Below are positions 36,446 to 45,871 of a stretch of 64,000 nucleotides of DNA, one piece after another (position 1 is the stretch's first letter; every line of letters starts with the position of its first letter). The stretch is from QHXN01 sp032162705 (lineage in GTDB: Bacteria; Acidobacteriota; Blastocatellia; Pyrinomonadales; Pyrinomonadaceae), in NCBI GenBank assembly GCA_032162705.1, contig JAVRON010000145.1, forward strand, positions 41,867 to 105,866. Direction: 5' to 3'. The notes below the pieces were generated by a model. It was not told the DNA's origin. It searched no databases and saw only the letters and a program-made list of their open reading frames with translations. The translations under genes were made by a program, and so were the position numbers.

Positions 36446-36481
36446 GATTGGCTGAGCCTTCCGGGAATCAACAGCTAAGCC

Positions 36482-36505
36482 GCCGAGAGCATAAACTCTC
36501 TCGGC
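36482..36505. terminator. Hairpin between convergent genes
   Basis: An 8-bp stem GCCGAGAG (36482-36489) with CTCTCGGC (36498-36505) lies between the metH/metF stop and the convergent sulfotransferase stop. There is no T-tract on either strand, so termination strength is uncertain. Confidence 0.4.
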
Positions 36506-36511
36506 AGGCAA

Positions 36512-37465
36512 TCACATTTCGTAACCTAATTCGCTTAACAAGTCTCCCGCGACGAGCCGGAATCGCTCTTGCTCTTGCGAACTCATCGCGGACTTCCAGG
36601 CGAAGACGCAGGCCGGGTCAGGCGGCTCAGTCGTGCGCTTCTGCTGGCTGAGCCTTTGCTCTTGTGAGCGCAGCACTGTGCCATCCGGGAAGAACCGCCC
36701 TTTGTGTTCTTTGAGACGTTCCGGAGCGCGCTCGTAGTAGCGCAGCATCGCCTCGTCATAATCCAGATCAATGAACGCGCAGAGCCGGTTCAGCGTCTCT
36801 CGCGCGCTCAGGATTAAATCCTCGTAACGGACTTCAATATAATCCGCGCGGCCCGTGCCCGCCCGTCGCGCCGCCAGAACACACCTGCGCCAGTATGCGG
36901 CCTGCGTCTCGATCTCCCAGCCTGGTGAGAACCACATGCGTCTCAAGGAGAGGGCTGCATCGCGTCCGTCACGAATTATGTGAATGAACCGTGCTTCGGG
37001 CAGTGTTTGCCTGATCGCGTCAATATCGAGACAGTAAAGCGGCGTCTTATCGCCCCAGCGCGTTTTGCCGAAGCGGGCGGCGTAAAGCCGGTAGAAAGTC
37101 CTGTATCCTTTAGAGACTGAGAAGGGGTTTATGCCTGAAAGAGCCGTTTGGAAAGCCTCTTCGGATATTTCAAAATCCGGCCAGACAGGGGCTGGCTGCG
37201 GATGGTTGATCAGCGCGTGAAAGAATCTTTCCCTGAGCTTGTCTCCTCTCCCCCTAAACTTCGGGCCGAGGGCGAGAAAGCCCGTTTCCGGCGGAATCGC
37301 AAGCTCCGGGTGGGTGTCCAGCATGAGCCTCAACAAAGTCGTCCCCGACCGCGGCGAGCCGACGATAATCGGCATGGGGCGGAGTCGGGAAGCGATAGAG
37401 TTTCGCGTCCGGTCGAGTTTATTCAGTCTTCGCAACAAAAGGGACATGACTTCCTTCCAGGTCAT
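36512..37465 (-). CDS. Sulfotransferase family protein
   Basis: About 317 residues. The 5'-phosphosulfate-binding loop is IIVGSPRSGTTLLRLMLD (~33-50) and the 3'-phosphate motif HIIRDGRDAALSLRRM. It transfers sulfate from PAPS to an unknown acceptor, possibly an exported glycan or lipid. The start is uncertain: ATG at 37465 or, with GGAAGG close by, 37447. The upstream 37500-37640 region is clearly AT-rich against the window, hinting at acquisition. No PAPS-synthesis genes adjoin it. Confidence 0.87.
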   Translation of the reverse strand: MTWKEVMSLLLRRLNKLDRTRNSIASRLRPMPIIVGSPRSGTTLLRLMLDTHPELAIPPETGFLALGPKFRGRGDKLRERFFHALINHPQPAPVWPDFEISEEAFQTALSGINPFSVSKGYRTFYRLYAARFGKTRWGDKTPLYCLDIDAIRQTLPEARFIHIIRDGRDAALSLRRMWFSPGWEIETQAAYWRRCVLAARRAGTGRADYIEVRYEDLILSARETLNRLCAFIDLDYDEAMLRYYERAPERLKEHKGRFFPDGTVLRSQEQRLSQQKRTTEPPDPACVFAWKSAMSSQEQERFRLVAGDLLSELGYEM

Positions 37466-37770
37466 TGGCGCATTTATTATATAGTGTTCTCCTGAACGCG
37501 AGAAAAGGACGAAGTGATAGAGAATATGGAGAATGAACTTCGCATTCATAGAGAAAATATCTGGACTATCTTTTGCCCCCTTAAAAAATATTCTCTTGCC
37601 TTTTTACGAACAAGTTATAGAATGGCGCGCATTATAAGGTGACACTCACTCACGGGTGCGACCTGTCCGCTTCAAGCGAAGAAGCCCTTCGGACTTAAAG
37701 CTATCAATACGTAATCTCGGTAAGCGGCCCGCCAGCCTCTCGCCTCCAGAGTGGTCAAAGGAGTACGGGC
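37466..37770. other. AT-rich intergenic region, no gene seen
   Basis: The divergent gap between the sulfotransferase and the giant surface protein. About 37540-37630 is conspicuously AT-rich with runs such as TTAAAAAATATTCTC. Promoters for both genes are expected; TATAGA at ~37614 is a possible -10 but no matching -35 is at the right distance. The surface-protein GTG is preceded by AAAGGAG. Confidence 0.4.
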
Positions 37771-40700
37771 GTGCCCTCACTTTTAAGACGAACTATCGTC
37801 GCCGTCGTCTTCATCGCTTCCCTGTGCCTGCTCGCCGTGCGCGTCAGCTCACAAAGCAACGTGCCCCGCCGCATCACGAACACCGCGCCGGAGACGTTCA
37901 ATCTCAACCCCACGCTCAGCGGCGATGGGAGCCGTCTGGCTTTCGAGTCGAGCGCAAGCCTCACAGCGACAGGCGCGGGTGGGGCTTTTCAACTCGTCTC
38001 GACTGACACGTCAGCGCAACCCGACTTTAGAGAGTTGGCAATCTCGCGCGCACCCGCGCCCGCTCTGTCGCAAGACGGGACGCGCGCCGCCTTCGCATCT
38101 CGCGACGATCCCGTGGGCGAGAACCACGACGGCGACTCGGAAATCTTTCTCTTCGACGGCGCGCGACTCAGGCAGTTGACTCATACGCTCCCCGACGACC
38201 CCGCACAGCGCGCGGCACAGGGTTGCCACAGCCCCTCGATTTCCGATGACGGGCGGCTTCTCGCCTTCGCATGTGACCGCGACCTCACAGGCGACAATGC
38301 CGTACACGACCCGGAGATTTTTCTTCTCGACACACAGACGCAGAGCCTTATTCAAATCACCGCGAACGAGTCGGGCACGGGCGCAAGGGACGCGAAAATC
38401 AGTGGCGATGGTTCGCGCATCGCTTACGTCCGCGATAGGGTCGCACAGGACGGCGTTGCGTTGAGCGACCTATCTGTCTACGAGGTTGCGACCCGCGAGA
38501 CGTTCGCGGCCGTCAAGGGCTTGCAAAATCTGAGATTGACTTATGGCCGCGCCGTGAGCGACGACGGGCTGCGCGTTGTTTACTCCGCAGGTGTCTCTAA
38601 CAACTCGACGCAGGTTTTTCTCCTCGACGGCCGAAACAACTCCGTCAATCGCCAGTTGACTCAACTCGGCACGCGCGTCTCAGACGTGCCGCTGCATCCG
38701 ACCATCAGCGGCGACGGCAGTCGCATCGCCTTCGCCACACGCCGCAATGTAATCAATGTTACGGGCGGGAACCCGGACGCGAGCGTCGAGCTTTACCTCT
38801 ACGACATTCCCTCGAACGTCTTCACGCGCCTGACGGACGCGCCCGCTGCTGCGAACGCGGAAGTCGTCTCCTCGCTCGACGACGACGGACGCCTCATTGC
38901 CTTCAACTTTCCGCGCATCCTCTCCGACCGCGGCCTTTCAGAACAGTTCGCAAACGACTCCGAGATTTACCTCTCAGTGCTTCCGCCGCGCACAGCTTTC
39001 GACTCGGGCCTGCAATCCTTCAACGCGGCCCTGCCCGGCAAGACGCCACCGTCGGGCGCAATCGCGCAGGACTCTCTGGCTATCCTCACGGGCAAAAACC
39101 TCTCGCTCTCGTCCGCCTTTGCGGCGCGACTCGCGGACAACTCTTTCCCCTTGAACTTTCAAAATGTCTCGGTCTCGGTCGGAGGCCGCGCCGCGCAAAT
39201 CTTTTTCGTCTCGCCCTCGCAGATTAACTTCAACCTGCCTGCCGGACTCGACGCGGGCCCCTCGGAAGTCTCCGTGCGCAACCCTGACGGCTTCGAGATT
39301 CGAGGCACAGTCAACGTTGCGCGCACCGCGCCCGGCATCTTCACTGCAAACAGCGCGGGCACAGGCTCAGCCCTCGCGCTCGATAACTTTACGCTCGGGC
39401 CCGGCCCCTTCGACGTGACCGACGAGACGGGTGAGCCGCGCCGCCTCATCATCTTCTGCACGGGCCTGCGCTACGCCACGAACGTCGAAGTCACAATCGG
39501 TGGTCGCAGCGCGAAGGTCGAAGCCGTAGTCCCGTCGCCAGATTTGCCGGGGCTTGACCAGTTGCACGTGGCGCTGTCTTCACATTTGAGAGGCGCGGGC
39601 ACGGTCTCGCTCGTCGTTCGCGCGGACGGGGTTGAGAGCAACCGCACGACGCTGACTCTGAACGGAGGCGGGCCGCCCACACGCGCCGCACGCGTCGAAA
39701 TCTCACCCGCTTCGGCAATCATCCCCTCGGGCGGCGAGATGCGTTTTAAGGTCAATGCGTTCGACTCGCTCGGCGAAGAGATCGTGAATCCCGACGCTGC
39801 ATTCTCGTCCGACGCGTCGAGTGTCACGACGGTGGATTCTTCCGGCCTCGCCGTCGGACTCGCCGAAGGAATGGCGATTATCAAAGTCACGTTGGGCGAC
39901 CTCTCGACGGAGGCGCGTCTGCGCGTCGTGCCGCACACGCTCGTTATCAACGAGGTGCTGGCCGACCCGCCCGACGGACTCGCGGGCGACGCGAATCACG
40001 ACGGGACTCGTAACGGAACGGAAGACGAATTCGTCGAGCTGGTCAACGGCTCTACAGATACGCTCGATCTCTCCAGCTGGACTCTGAGAACACACACGCT
40101 GAACGGCTCGACCGAGAGCATCCGCCATACCTTCCCCACCGGAAGCATCATTCCGGCGGGCGAGGCGCTCGCGCTTTTCGGCGGTGGCAGCCCAGACCCG
40201 TCTGACTCTGTGTTCGGTGGCGCGCTCGTGGCGAAAGCCTCAACGGGATCGCTCTCTTTGACCAATGCGGGATTGACGATTCTCGTACGCGACGCGCGTG
40301 GCAATCTCGTGACGCAGTTCTCTTACGGACTTTCGGGCGATGGCTTCGGGGGCGACTCGGTTGACCAGTCCATCACGCGCTCGCCCGACACGGAAGGCGC
40401 GTACGTGCGGCACACCGACGCGAACAGCACGCGCAAGTTTTCGCCCGGCGTGAAGGCCGACGGCTCTTTCTTCCTCGAACGTGCCGGGCATCTCAAGCGC
40501 GTCTCCTTGACGCCCGTGGAGCAGACGGTCTTCGTCGGTGAGTCGGCGCAGTTCAAGGCACAGGCTTTCGACCAATTCGACCGTGTGATGAAAGGATTGG
40601 CCTTCAGCTTCGAGTCGAGCAACGTCGATGTGTCCGCCGTGGAATCAACAAGCACCGACGACGCAACGGGCGCTGTGACGGTTAGTCTGAAGGGCTTGAG

Positions 40701-43700
40701 TCCCGGCGCGACAAAGTTGACGGCGACGGCGAACGGCGGAGTCTTGAGTGTCACAAGCGACGCGGTCGAGTTGTTTGTGATGACGCGTCCGCCGAAGATT
40801 ACGCGCGTAGAAATTTCGCCTTCGACGCTCGACATCAACCGGGGCGGATTCCGACAACTCACCGCACACGCGTTCGATGAAAACGACCAGCCCGTCCCCG
40901 GCGCATCCTTCATTTGGAGGACGAGTGATGCTTCGGTCGCCGTCGTTGATTCGGAGGGAATGCTCACAGCGGTCGGCGTCGGGACTGTCGAGGTGTCTGC
41001 CACAACGCCCGACAATCGCGGCTCGGATGCGACGGGCCACGCCGCCGCGAACGTCCGTCTGCCACTCGTCATCAACGAAATTCTCGCGGACGTTCCGCCC
41101 GACATCTCGGGCACGGCTGAGGTCGAGGGCGATGCGAACCGGGACGGTGTTCGCAACTCTGACGACGACGAGTTCGTCGAGCTTCTGAACAACTCGGATG
41201 CTTCCGTAGAAGTCTCCGGCGTGCAAATCTCGGATGCTTCGAGCGTCCGCTACACTTTCCCCGCGCACACACAGCTCGAAGCAGGTCGGGCCGTCGTCAT
41301 CTTCGGCGGCGGTTCGCCCCTCGCCGACTCCGCTGCGTTCGGCGGCGCGCTCGTCTTAAAGACCGGCTCGCTCGGCCTGAACGACACGGGCGACACGCTG
41401 ACCGTCAAGCTCCCCCTCGCAGACCGCACGGTCGTCATAGCCTCGCTCGCATACGGGACGGGCAGTAGCGTCTCTGCGCCGAAAGACCAATCGCTAACGC
41501 GCACGCCCGACGCAGACGCGGGCACTGACGGCGGCGACGACTTCAAGGCTCATACAAACGCGACCAATTCGACGGGCCGCGTCTACTCGCCCGGCACGCG
41601 CGCGGATGGAACCCCCTTCGGCTCGCCTACACTCACGCGCATAGAGGTCTTGCCCTCTTCGGCCACGCTCGACATCGGCGGCAGACAGGACTTTACCGCA
41701 CGCGCCCTCGCGCAAGCGGACGGCGTCGAACGGGAAGTCCCGCGCGTCTCATTCATCTGGACAACAAGCGATGCGAAGAAAGCATCGGTCTCGCCCTCCC
41801 AAGTGCTAACGGTCAACGTCACGGCGCTCGCTTCAGGCACCGCCTCGATCATCGCACGTGCGGGCGGCGCTGAAGGCACAGCCACGCTCAACGTCAACCC
41901 GACTCCGACCCCGACACCTTCGCCGGCCCCTTTGCCGACACCAACTCCAACGTCATCTCCAACACCCGCTCCAACGCCTACACCAATTCCCTCGCCTACT
42001 CCGACGCCTTCGCCTACTCCAACACCGATACCTTCGCCTACTCCGACACTCACGCCGACGCCGACTCCAAGTCCGACTCCGACTCCAAGCCCGACTCCGA
42101 GTCCTTCCCCCACGCCGGGGCCGACTCCAACGCCGACGCCGGGGGCGAAACCATCCGTCGTTATCAGTCAGATTTTCGGCGGCGGCGGTAACAGCGGTGC
42201 GCCTTTACGAAATGACTTCATCGAGATTTTCAACCGGGGCGAGACCGGCGCAGACCTCTCTGGCTGGTCGGTTCAATACTCCTCGGCCAACGCGACGACG
42301 TGGCAGTTGACGACTCTGCCGTCCATCTCGCTCGCGCCCGGCCAGTATCTTTTGATTCAAGAGGCGGCGGGCACGGGCTGCTCCGGTACGCCTTGCGGTC
42401 AAGAGCTTCCCGCGCCCGATGTGTTCGGAAACATCTCCCTGAGTGCGACGGCCGGTAAGGTTGCACTCGTGAGCACTACGGAAACACTGAGCGGCGTCTG
42501 TCCCGCCGTAACGCAGTTCTCGGATTTCGTCGGCTACGGCACGAGCGCCAACTGCTTCGAGGGCATGGGCCCATCGCCCACGCCCGGCAACACGACCTCC
42601 GCGCTCCGACAGGACAAAGGCTGCGCCGACGCCGATAACAACGCGACTGACTTCCAAACCGGAGCACCCTCCCCGCGCAACTCAAGCTCCACATTTACCT
42701 CCTGCTCCGTCACCCCGACTCCAACTCCGACGCCTTCGCCGGAACCGACGATAACCCCGACTCCGACACCCTCGCCAACCCCCTCTCCATCCCCGCCGCC
42801 TTCACCCACACCATCACCGAGTCCAACGCCGTCTCCTACTCCCACGCCTTTGCCGACCCCGACCCCGACGACTGCGCCGCTCGTCGTCATCAGTCAGGTC
42901 TACGGCGGCGCGGGCTGTACGACCGCCAATTGCTCGACATTCATGAATGATTACATCGAGCTTTACAACCGCGGCGCGACGCCCTTCTCGCTCGAAGGCT
43001 GGTCTGTCCAGTACGCTTCCGCCAACGGCACGGGACTTTGGCAGGTGACTGCGCTCACCAACTTCATGCTCGCGCCCGGCCAGCACTATCTAGTGCAGGA
43101 ATCCGGCAACGCCAACGGCGTCAGCCCGCTTCCTGCATCGGACGCGACCGGCTTGATTGCTTTGAGCGCGACGGCCGGCAAGGTCGCGCTCGTGAACACG
43201 ACGACGGCGCTCTCCGGCGCATGCCCCACCGGAGCAAGTGTCTCTGACCTCGTGGGCTACGGCACATCCGCTAACTGCTCTGAGACGGCGGCAGCACCAG
43301 CGCCGAGCACGACCAAAGCCATCTTCAGGGGCGACGAAGGCTGCGCCGACACCGGCAACAACTCCGCGGACTTCACGACCGGCCAGCCCAATCCGCGCAA
43401 CACTACGTCTCCCGTTCATCTCTGCGGCGGCGGCGCGGGCACGCAAGCGTTGACGGGAGCACTCCTTCCCGACCCGGAAGGGGCGCTCCCGTCAATCTAT
43501 GTCCTTCTTCTCTCGGAAGCTTGCGGCGAACCTCTATCTCAAGCGTTCAGCGAACAACGCCCGCCTCAAGTGTTCAGTGAGCAACGCCTGGCGTTCAGCG
43601 GACACTATCCTTCTCAAGCGTTCAGCGAACAACTCCGGCCAGCGGACTCGACGCGCTGGCATAGAGACGTTTGGGCATACGTCCCGCGAGATATGCAAGG

Positions 43701-43734
43701 CGTCCGGCCTCGACCGCCAGACGCATGGCCCTAG
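37771..43734 (+). CDS. Giant secreted multidomain surface protein (beta-propeller, Big-like, lamin-tail)
   Basis: 1,987 residues from a GTG with AAAGGAG upstream. Signal peptide ~1-28 (AVVFIASLCLLAVRV). Residues ~30-410 are WD40-like/TolB-type propeller repeats (PTISGDGSRIAFATRR and similar). ~430-630 resembles the Solibacter-type domain (AILTGKNLSLSSA, VGGRAAQIFFVSPSQINFNL). Four Big-like domains start at ~639, ~908, ~1010 and ~1290. Four lamin-tail domains start at ~725 and ~1099 (LVINE[VI]LAD) and ~1463 and ~1705 (VVISQ[IV][FY]GG). Thr/Pro linkers (PTPTPSPTP) occupy ~1377-1460 and ~1648-1703. No catalytic motif seen; adhesion or matrix role is inference. The last ~95 residues past a hairpin are low-complexity and overlap thiG antisense, so the original stop may be lost. 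Confidence 0.85.
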   Translation: MPSLLRRTIVAVVFIASLCLLAVRVSSQSNVPRRITNTAPETFNLNPTLSGDGSRLAFESSASLTATGAGGAFQLVSTDTSAQPDFRELAISRAPAPALSQDGTRAAFASRDDPVGENHDGDSEIFLFDGARLRQLTHTLPDDPAQRAAQGCHSPSISDDGRLLAFACDRDLTGDNAVHDPEIFLLDTQTQSLIQITANESGTGARDAKISGDGSRIAYVRDRVAQDGVALSDLSVYEVATRETFAAVKGLQNLRLTYGRAVSDDGLRVVYSAGVSNNSTQVFLLDGRNNSVNRQLTQLGTRVSDVPLHPTISGDGSRIAFATRRNVINVTGGNPDASVELYLYDIPSNVFTRLTDAPAAANAEVVSSLDDDGRLIAFNFPRILSDRGLSEQFANDSEIYLSVLPPRTAFDSGLQSFNAALPGKTPPSGAIAQDSLAILTGKNLSLSSAFAARLADNSFPLNFQNVSVSVGGRAAQIFFVSPSQINFNLPAGLDAGPSEVSVRNPDGFEIRGTVNVARTAPGIFTANSAGTGSALALDNFTLGPGPFDVTDETGEPRRLIIFCTGLRYATNVEVTIGGRSAKVEAVVPSPDLPGLDQLHVALSSHLRGAGTVSLVVRADGVESNRTTLTLNGGGPPTRAARVEISPASAIIPSGGEMRFKVNAFDSLGEEIVNPDAAFSSDASSVTTVDSSGLAVGLAEGMAIIKVTLGDLSTEARLRVVPHTLVINEVLADPPDGLAGDANHDGTRNGTEDEFVELVNGSTDTLDLSSWTLRTHTLNGSTESIRHTFPTGSIIPAGEALALFGGGSPDPSDSVFGGALVAKASTGSLSLTNAGLTILVRDARGNLVTQFSYGLSGDGFGGDSVDQSITRSPDTEGAYVRHTDANSTRKFSPGVKADGSFFLERAGHLKRVSLTPVEQTVFVGESAQFKAQAFDQFDRVMKGLAFSFESSNVDVSAVESTSTDDATGAVTVSLKGLSPGATKLTATANGGVLSVTSDAVELFVMTRPPKITRVEISPSTLDINRGGFRQLTAHAFDENDQPVPGASFIWRTSDASVAVVDSEGMLTAVGVGTVEVSATTPDNRGSDATGHAAANVRLPLVINEILADVPPDISGTAEVEGDANRDGVRNSDDDEFVELLNNSDASVEVSGVQISDASSVRYTFPAHTQLEAGRAVVIFGGGSPLADSAAFGGALVLKTGSLGLNDTGDTLTVKLPLADRTVVIASLAYGTGSSVSAPKDQSLTRTPDADAGTDGGDDFKAHTNATNSTGRVYSPGTRADGTPFGSPTLTRIEVLPSSATLDIGGRQDFTARALAQADGVEREVPRVSFIWTTSDAKKASVSPSQVLTVNVTALASGTASIIARAGGAEGTATLNVNPTPTPTPSPAPLPTPTPTSSPTPAPTPTPIPSPTPTPSPTPTPIPSPTPTLTPTPTPSPTPTPSPTPSPSPTPGPTPTPTPGAKPSVVISQIFGGGGNSGAPLRNDFIEIFNRGETGADLSGWSVQYSSANATTWQLTTLPSISLAPGQYLLIQEAAGTGCSGTPCGQELPAPDVFGNISLSATAGKVALVSTTETLSGVCPAVTQFSDFVGYGTSANCFEGMGPSPTPGNTTSALRQDKGCADADNNATDFQTGAPSPRNSSSTFTSCSVTPTPTPTPSPEPTITPTPTPSPTPSPSPPPSPTPSPSPTPSPTPTPLPTPTPTTAPLVVISQVYGGAGCTTANCSTFMNDYIELYNRGATPFSLEGWSVQYASANGTGLWQVTALTNFMLAPGQHYLVQESGNANGVSPLPASDATGLIALSATAGKVALVNTTTALSGACPTGASVSDLVGYGTSANCSETAAAPAPSTTKAIFRGDEGCADTGNNSADFTTGQPNPRNTTSPVHLCGGGAGTQALTGALLPDPEGALPSIYVLLLSEACGEPLSQAFSEQRPPQVFSEQRLAFSGHYPSQAFSEQLRPADSTRWHRDVWAYVPRDMQGVRPRPPDAWP
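43450..43495. other. Long perfect hairpin within the 3' end of the surface-protein frame
   Basis: TTGACGGGAGC (43450-43460) pairs exactly with GCTCCCGTCAA (43485-43495) and the stem continues with CCTTCC/GGAAGG, giving about 18 pairs with one mismatch. It looks like a terminator stem lying inside the open frame, which supports an ancestral stop just upstream. Confidence 0.8.
43538..43639. repeat. 27-bp tandem repeat at the surface-protein C-terminus
   Basis: Copies at 43538-43564, 43565-43591 and 43613-43639 begin CTCAAGCGTTCAGCGAAC or a close variant; a partial copy lies between the second and third. They encode QAFSEQRPP-like nonapeptides. Same 27-base period as the repeat in the second binding-protein gene, but different sequence. 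Confidence 0.8.
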
Positions 43735-44413
43735 CCATCCGGCCAGCGTCGCGCGCCTCCGCAATCGCAGTGTTCATCAGCACCGCATCCATCCCGAGTT
43801 CCAACGCAATCGCCGCGTCGCTTGCCGTGCCGACGCCCGCGTCAACGATGATGGTCGCGTCCGGCAACTGCTCGCGCATGATCGAAAGGTTCGCGGGGTT
43901 CTGTACACCAAGCCCCGACCCGATGGGTGCGGCCAGCGGCATCACGGCGACACAGCCCGCGTCCAGAAGCTTCTTCGCCATGATGAGGTCGTCCGTAAAG
44001 TAAGGCAGCACCTTGAAGCCCTCTCTGACGAGCACGCGCGCCGCTTCGAGCGTCTGCTCGTTGTCGGGTAGAAGAGTCGTCTGGTCGCCGATGACTTCGA
44101 GTTTGATGAGGTCTGTCTGCAAAGCCTCGCGCGCAAGCCTCGCCGTGCGCACGGCCTCGTCCGCCGTATAACAGCCAGCCGTGTTGGGGAGAATAGACAG
44201 TTTCGGGTCGAGGTGATCGAGGAAAGATTCGGTCTTGCGGTCGAGCGGGACGCGGCGCACCGCCACTGTCACCATCTCCGCGCCCGAAGCGCTGTGCGCC
44301 GCTTTCATCTCCTCGAAGCTACGGTACTTCCCCGTCCCGACGATCAGCCGCGACGTGTAGACGCGCCCGGCGATCTCGAAAGTCTCTCTCTCCGCTGCGA
44401 CTGCTGTGGACAT
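43622..44413 (-). CDS. thiG: Thiazole synthase
   Basis: 263 residues, the normal family length, from the ATG at 44413. It forms the thiazole phosphate moiety of thiamine from deoxyxylulose-5-phosphate, dehydroglycine and ThiS-thiocarboxylate. RLIVGTGKYRSFEEM, the Schiff-base Lys in LIKLEVIGD, the glycine-rich VMPLAAPIGSGLGV and VDAGVGTASDAA, and the C-terminal RLYASASSPL are intact. Its last 113 bases overlap the surface-protein frame on the other strand. Partner thiS is upstream, 240 bases away. Confidence 0.95.
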   Translation of the reverse strand: MSTAVAAERETFEIAGRVYTSRLIVGTGKYRSFEEMKAAHSASGAEMVTVAVRRVPLDRKTESFLDHLDPKLSILPNTAGCYTADEAVRTARLAREALQTDLIKLEVIGDQTTLLPDNEQTLEAARVLVREGFKVLPYFTDDLIMAKKLLDAGCVAVMPLAAPIGSGLGVQNPANLSIMREQLPDATIIVDAGVGTASDAAIALELGMDAVLMNTAIAEARDAGRMARAMRLAVEAGRLAYLAGRMPKRLYASASSPLAGVVR

Positions 44414-44556
44414 TTTAAGAGTGCTCTTTTCTTCAGGATGATTCCGCGCCATCTTCAAAGAGGCGCGGGCTGCGCTCAATTTACACCCGAACGGAACGAA
44501 ACAAAAACGGCGGCACTTGTCAGAGTCAAAGTCCTTTGAGCCTTCGCTGAAACTAC

Positions 44557-44635
44557 TAACCACAGAGACACAGAGAGCACAGAGGTGGCACAGAGGGATT
44601 CAACTCTCCGTGCTATCTCCGTGTCTCTGTGGTTA
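44557..44635. repeat. Intergenic inverted repeat, CACAGAG class
   Basis: Left arm TAACCACAGAGACACAGAGA with further CACAGAG words; right arm CTCCGTGCTATCTCCGTGTC then TCTGTGGTTA. It lies in the thiS-thiG spacer. The outer 12 bases complement each other exactly. Confidence 0.85.
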
Positions 44636-44653
44636 ATCTCGTCCCGCCGGTCG

Positions 44654-44854
44654 TCAACCGCCGCCGACAAAATGCACGATCTCAACGCGGTCGCCATCGG
44701 AGAGTCTGACGCCCGCCCAGTCTGTGCGCCGCACTACTTCGCGATTGTGCTCGATGGCGAGGCGCTCGGGTGCGAGCGAGAGTTGTTCGATGAGTCCGAG
44801 GAGAGTCGTCCCTTCCTCGAAGTCCTTCTTCTCGCCGTTGAGCCTGATCTGCAA
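44654..44854 (-). CDS. thiS: Sulfur carrier protein ThiS
   Basis: 66 residues, ubiquitin-like, beginning MQIRLNGEKKDF and ending HFVGGG; the family needs a C-terminal Gly-Gly that becomes a thiocarboxylate, here followed by one extra Gly. It donates sulfur to ThiG, encoded downstream on the same strand. It starts nine bases after the stop of the unknown 335-residue gene. Confidence 0.92.
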   Translation of the reverse strand: MQIRLNGEKKDFEEGTTLLGLIEQLSLAPERLAIEHNREVVRRTDWAGVRLSDGDRVEIVHFVGGG

Positions 44855-44863
44855 GCGTGACCT

Positions 44864-45871
44864 CTAAGACTGTTGAATGATGCGCCGCACCTCCGCCGCA
44901 TCTTCGCCAGATACGGCGCGGATGATGATCGCCGCGCGCCCGGAGGTGAAGCGCGGGAGCAATGCGCGGACGACCGCGAGACCGGATTCATCGGTCACGG
45001 TCGTCAGGATAATGGGTCTGAACGATGTGCCCAGAATTTTCACCGTTACTGTCGCCTCCTTGACCGGCATCTGCCCGTACGCACCGCGCCCGACACGTAT
45101 CCTCACTGTCGCGAGCTGTCCCGCGCGGAAGTCTCCCTCGTCGTCTAAAAGGCTCAGGTAGATTTCACCCGCAGCGTCCTCCGCAGTCTCTTGAACAAAA
45201 GCCCCTGTCGCGGGCTGGCTCAAGATGGTCTCGGGCCCGGACTGCGGCAGCATGTCCTGTACCTGAGTTGGCACGTCCTGTTCGTGCGTCGCCGTTTCGG
45301 CTAGAGCGTCGAGCGTAGGCTTCGGATGGGGTTTAAAAATTTCAAGATGAGAGACCTCCTCCGCCATCGTGGTTATAAAGACGAAGTCACTTTCGGTCTT
45401 CTCGCTCTCGACGCCCTCCGCCACACCGACGGCTTCGACGAACGGGTCGCCTTGAATACGTGGCTGTGTGGCTTCGGACTTCTTCTTCCGCTGGCCGCCG
45501 CCCTTCGAGTTTTCGCCCCTGATGCCTTCGCCCTTTGTGCCTTCGGATGTCACGGCGGTCTTGCCGGGGCCCGGCTTGGCCTCCGGCGGCGCGCTTCCCT
45601 GCGGCACGCCCATGCGCTTGAGTTCTTCGACACGACCGGCCTTGATGGCCGCGCAGATCAGCTTGTGCTGGCGTTGCAGGCGCTCGGTCAGAACTTGCTC
45701 GTCAAAGCCCGAGGCGATCAGGTCTTCATACGGCGTGCGCTTGCTCGCGATGATGGCCCCGCCGACGTAGACGAGCGAGAGCAGGAGCGGCGAGTCAAGC
45801 CCTTTGTCCTCGGTCTGGACGTGGTAAGTGATGCCCTTGTACGGAATGTCTGTGTTGAATCCTGTAATCAC
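44864..45871 (-). CDS. Conserved protein of unknown function with N-terminal GFNTDIPYKGITYHVQTED motif
   Basis: The start is uncertain. I favour the GTG at 45871, which begins VITGFNTDIPYKGITYHVQT; the open frame continues to 46072 but that extension is Cys-rich and looks like the nuo promoter region read backwards. From there the protein is ~335 residues: an N-terminal ~95-residue conserved-looking domain (SLVYVGGAIIASKRTPYEDL), a charged disordered middle, and a C-terminal ~110-residue beta-sandwich-like part (VRIRVGRGAYGQMPVKEATV). No signal peptide. I do not know the family or function. It is upstream of thiS with a 9-base gap. Confidence 0.7.
   Translation of the reverse strand: MITGFNTDIPYKGITYHVQTEDKGLDSPLLLSLVYVGGAIIASKRTPYEDLIASGFDEQVLTERLQRQHKLICAAIKAGRVEELKRMGVPQGSAPPEAKPGPGKTAVTSEGTKGEGIRGENSKGGGQRKKKSEATQPRIQGDPFVEAVGVAEGVESEKTESDFVFITTMAEEVSHLEIFKPHPKPTLDALAETATHEQDVPTQVQDMLPQSGPETILSQPATGAFVQETAEDAAGEIYLSLLDDEGDFRAGQLATVRIRVGRGAYGQMPVKEATVTVKILGTSFRPIILTTVTDESGLAVVRALLPRFTSGRAAIIIRAVSGEDAAEVRRIIQQS

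Noticed and set aside
41900..42148. Thr/Pro-rich linker as a separate repeat element or assembly error
   Set aside because: The degenerate PTPTPSP codons stay in frame between folded domains, as usual in secreted multidomain proteins; it is a normal linker.
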